DNA of 64,000 nt, taken from Allobranchiibius sp. CTAmp26 (GTDB lineage: Bacteria > Actinomycetota > Actinomycetes > Actinomycetales > Dermatophilaceae). Each line of letters opens with the position of its first letter. Position 1 is the stretch's first letter. Of the stretch, positions 62,227-64,000 are shown piece by piece. The position numbers and the translations under genes are program-made. The stretch lies in the NCBI RefSeq assembly GCF_017565405.1, contig NZ_JAGEKR010000019.1, forward strand, positions 1 through 64,000. Reading direction: 5' to 3'. Below the pieces are notes generated by a model. It searched no databases. It was given only the letters and a program-made list of their open reading frames with translations, and was not told where the DNA came from.

Positions 62227-63978
62227 ATGACTGGTTTCCTCGATCGCGTGCGGTCGGCCCTGCCCCCGAGGCGACCCCCGGGTACGCCCGACGAGGGCGC
62301 CGTCGCGCCGGCGACGGACGCCGCATCCGCTACGGGATCCTCCTCCGCCGACACGACGCCGCGCGACGGCGACGATTCTCGGATGACGCGAATCCTTCGC
62401 CCTGCCAACCCGATCGGCACCGTCAGCCGACTCCGCGCGATCCTCATCGGCATCCTGGCCGCAGGCCTCGGTATGGCGCTCGGTCACCTGGTCGCGTCGT
62501 TCCGGAAGGCATCGGCCTCTCCGGTGCTGGCCGTCGGCGAGGCCGTGATCGACCGCACACCGACCGCGCTGAAAGACATCGCGATCAAGCAGTTCGGCAC
62601 CAACGACAAGCTCGTGCTGCTGCTATCGGTCTCCCTCGGCGCGCTGATCCTGGCCGGCCTCGCCGGGTTACTCGCCCGCCGGATCCTCCTGCTCGGTCTC
62701 GCACTCGAGCTGGTGCTCGTGGCCATCGCCGGGTACGCGGCGATGACGCGGCCCGCGGCCGTGGCGTCGGACATCGTCCCGACGATCGTCACGGCCGTCG
62801 TGGGCACGTTGACCCTGTTCGGTCTGTTCCTGCTGTCCGGCGACGCCGTCACCCGCAGCATGGCGGACCGGATCCTGCATCGCCCGACGCCGGGCGACGC
62901 GCCCACTCTCGCAAGCACCCGCCGGGTGTTCCTCGCCGGATCGGGTGTCGTCGCGGCCGGCGCCGTCGGCAGTGCTGCAGTCGGGCAGAAACTGGGAGCC
63001 GTGCCGAGCACCGCCGGACTCGCGCTGCCGGTCGCCAAGGAGAAGGCACCGGCCATCCCCGTCGGCCTCACGGCGCAGTACCCCGCCATTACCCCCCTGC
63101 GCACCCCGAACGGCAAGTTCTACCGCGTCGACACCTCCCTCACCGTGCCGAACGTCGAGCGCGACTCGTGGCGACTACGCATCGACGGCGATGTCGAGCA
63201 CCCACTCGACCTCAGCTACAACGACATCACCAAGTTGGATCTGATCGAGCGCAACATCAGCCTGACCTGCATCAGCAACGAACCCGGCGGGAGCTACGCC
63301 GGCGGGGCGACCTGGCTCGGCGTACGCACCAGCGACCTGCTGAAGATGGCCGGCGTCAAGGATGCGGCCAAACCCGGTCGGCAGGTCTTCAGCACCTCGA
63401 CCGAGGGCTTCACCATCAGCACCCCGCTCGGCGCGATGACCGACGATCGCGAGGCCCTCCTCGCGATCGGGATGAACGGGCAGGCCCTCCCCCGGGCACA
63501 CGGGTTCCCGGCGCGACTGGTGACACCGGGCCTCTACGGGATGCTCGGATGCACCAAGTGGGTGACCCGGATGACCGTCACCGACTACTCGAAGTCGCGC
63601 GCCTACTGGACCAAACGTGGCTGGACCATCGACGGGCCGATCAAACCGTCAGCGCGGATCGACACACCTGCCTCGTTCGCGACGGTCAAGGGCGGCAAGG
63701 TCGTCATCGGCGGGGTCGCGTGGGCCCAGCGCCACGGCGTCGTACGCGTCCAGGTGAGTCTCGACGAAGGCCCCTGGAAGGACGCCACCATGGGACCCGA
63801 CGTGAACGTCGACTACTGGCGGCAGTGGGCCTATGTCTGGAACACCAAGGCCACCGGGCAGCATGCCGTCCGCGCTCGCGTGGTCTACGGCAAGGACTCA
63901 CTGCAGTCCGAAACGCGTAAGGACGTCTTTCCCGACGGGTCGAGCGGAATCGTCAATCTGATCTTCAGCATCGGCTGA
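62227..63978 (+). CDS. Membrane-anchored sulfite-oxidase-family molybdoenzyme
   Basis: This is a 583-residue protein with five hydrophobic segments between residues 68 and 255, then a molybdopterin domain outside the membrane. The Mo-ligand Cys is in ISLTCISNEPGGSYAGGATW, with NGQALPRAHGFPARLVTPGLYG and GCTKWVTRM also conserved; a C-terminal Ig-like dimer domain ends SGIVNLIFSIG. The substrate (sulfite, methionine sulfoxide or other) is uncertain. The first 58 residues are a polar Ser/Thr/Asp-rich lead. Complete within the window. Confidence 0.92.
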   Translation: MTGFLDRVRSALPPRRPPGTPDEGAVAPATDAASATGSSSADTTPRDGDDSRMTRILRPANPIGTVSRLRAILIGILAAGLGMALGHLVASFRKASASPVLAVGEAVIDRTPTALKDIAIKQFGTNDKLVLLLSVSLGALILAGLAGLLARRILLLGLALELVLVAIAGYAAMTRPAAVASDIVPTIVTAVVGTLTLFGLFLLSGDAVTRSMADRILHRPTPGDAPTLASTRRVFLAGSGVVAAGAVGSAAVGQKLGAVPSTAGLALPVAKEKAPAIPVGLTAQYPAITPLRTPNGKFYRVDTSLTVPNVERDSWRLRIDGDVEHPLDLSYNDITKLDLIERNISLTCISNEPGGSYAGGATWLGVRTSDLLKMAGVKDAAKPGRQVFSTSTEGFTISTPLGAMTDDREALLAIGMNGQALPRAHGFPARLVTPGLYGMLGCTKWVTRMTVTDYSKSRAYWTKRGWTIDGPIKPSARIDTPASFATVKGGKVVIGGVAWAQRHGVVRVQVSLDEGPWKDATMGPDVNVDYWRQWAYVWNTKATGQHAVRARVVYGKDSLQSETRKDVFPDGSSGIVNLIFSIG

Positions 63979-64000
63979 AAGATTGATGATCAACCCAATC

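Overview
The window is high-GC DNA with dense, often overlapping genes, many GTG starts and a few TTG starts. It carries actinobacterial hallmarks: mycothiol biosynthesis (mshB), a PerM/DUF6350 gene beside purN-purH, folD next to DUF3017 and mdh, an excalibur-domain secreted protein, and DapC-type lysine synthesis with a 7Fe ferredoxin. The most likely source is the chromosome of an actinomycete of the Micrococcales type, possibly Dermacoccaceae or Intrasporangiaceae; I cannot fix the genus. No rRNA, tRNA or CRISPR array was recognised.

Region 1 (1-20 kb) is conserved housekeeping. It holds the 3' end of mdh, DUF3017-folD, a GNAT gene, a YjbQ-family gene, and a minus-strand purine cluster (perM-like, a GT-C glycosyltransferase, purN, purH). 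It continues with citrate synthase, fdxA-dapC, a solitary AbiEi-like/endonuclease-fold protein and an MFS exporter. A tightly packed minus-strand run follows: MFS, typA, mshB, flavin reductase, vanW. SoxR is divergent from the first MFS gene.

Region 2 (20-41 kb) is mixed. It has an uncharacterised protein with a three-copy operator-like repeat, then an MMPL exporter divergent from a LiaS/NarL-type two-component system with a perfect palindrome between them. NUDIX, a DHA2 efflux pump, a VIT/CCC1 transporter, panD, a crcB pair and an MHS transporter come next. The stretch ends with a secreted M6 protease, a pentapeptide-DinB fusion, EVE, DUF3253, a YCII plus ECF42 sigma pair, and a fused pterin dehydratase-VOC protein.

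Region 3 (40.7-47.8 kb) is a complete glycolate (or related 2-hydroxyacid) use module: an IclR regulator, glcD-glcE-glcF and an LctP-type permease with a TTG start. A palindrome lies before the regulator, and a recognisable -35/-10 promoter with a dyad lies before glcD.

Region 4 (47.9-54.6 kb) has a MerR/quinone-reductase pair with the classic 19-bp-spacer promoter. It also has small unknown genes, a frameshifted DinB gene, HAD and SDR enzymes, a region-2-only sigma-like fragment and a sulfite-oxidase-family enzyme.

Region 5 (54.6-61.1 kb) looks like a decayed mobile island. It has lower gene density, tiny orphan ORFs, an RHH-Doc toxin-antitoxin pair, two families of degenerate repeats, two frameshifted genes and the remains of a MobF/TrwC relaxase. 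Housekeeping resumes with ychF and a membrane-anchored molybdoenzyme.

Across the first 36 kb, gene ends are marked by strong perfect hairpins. Several of these belong to two recurring sequence families, which is among the more interesting features of the window.
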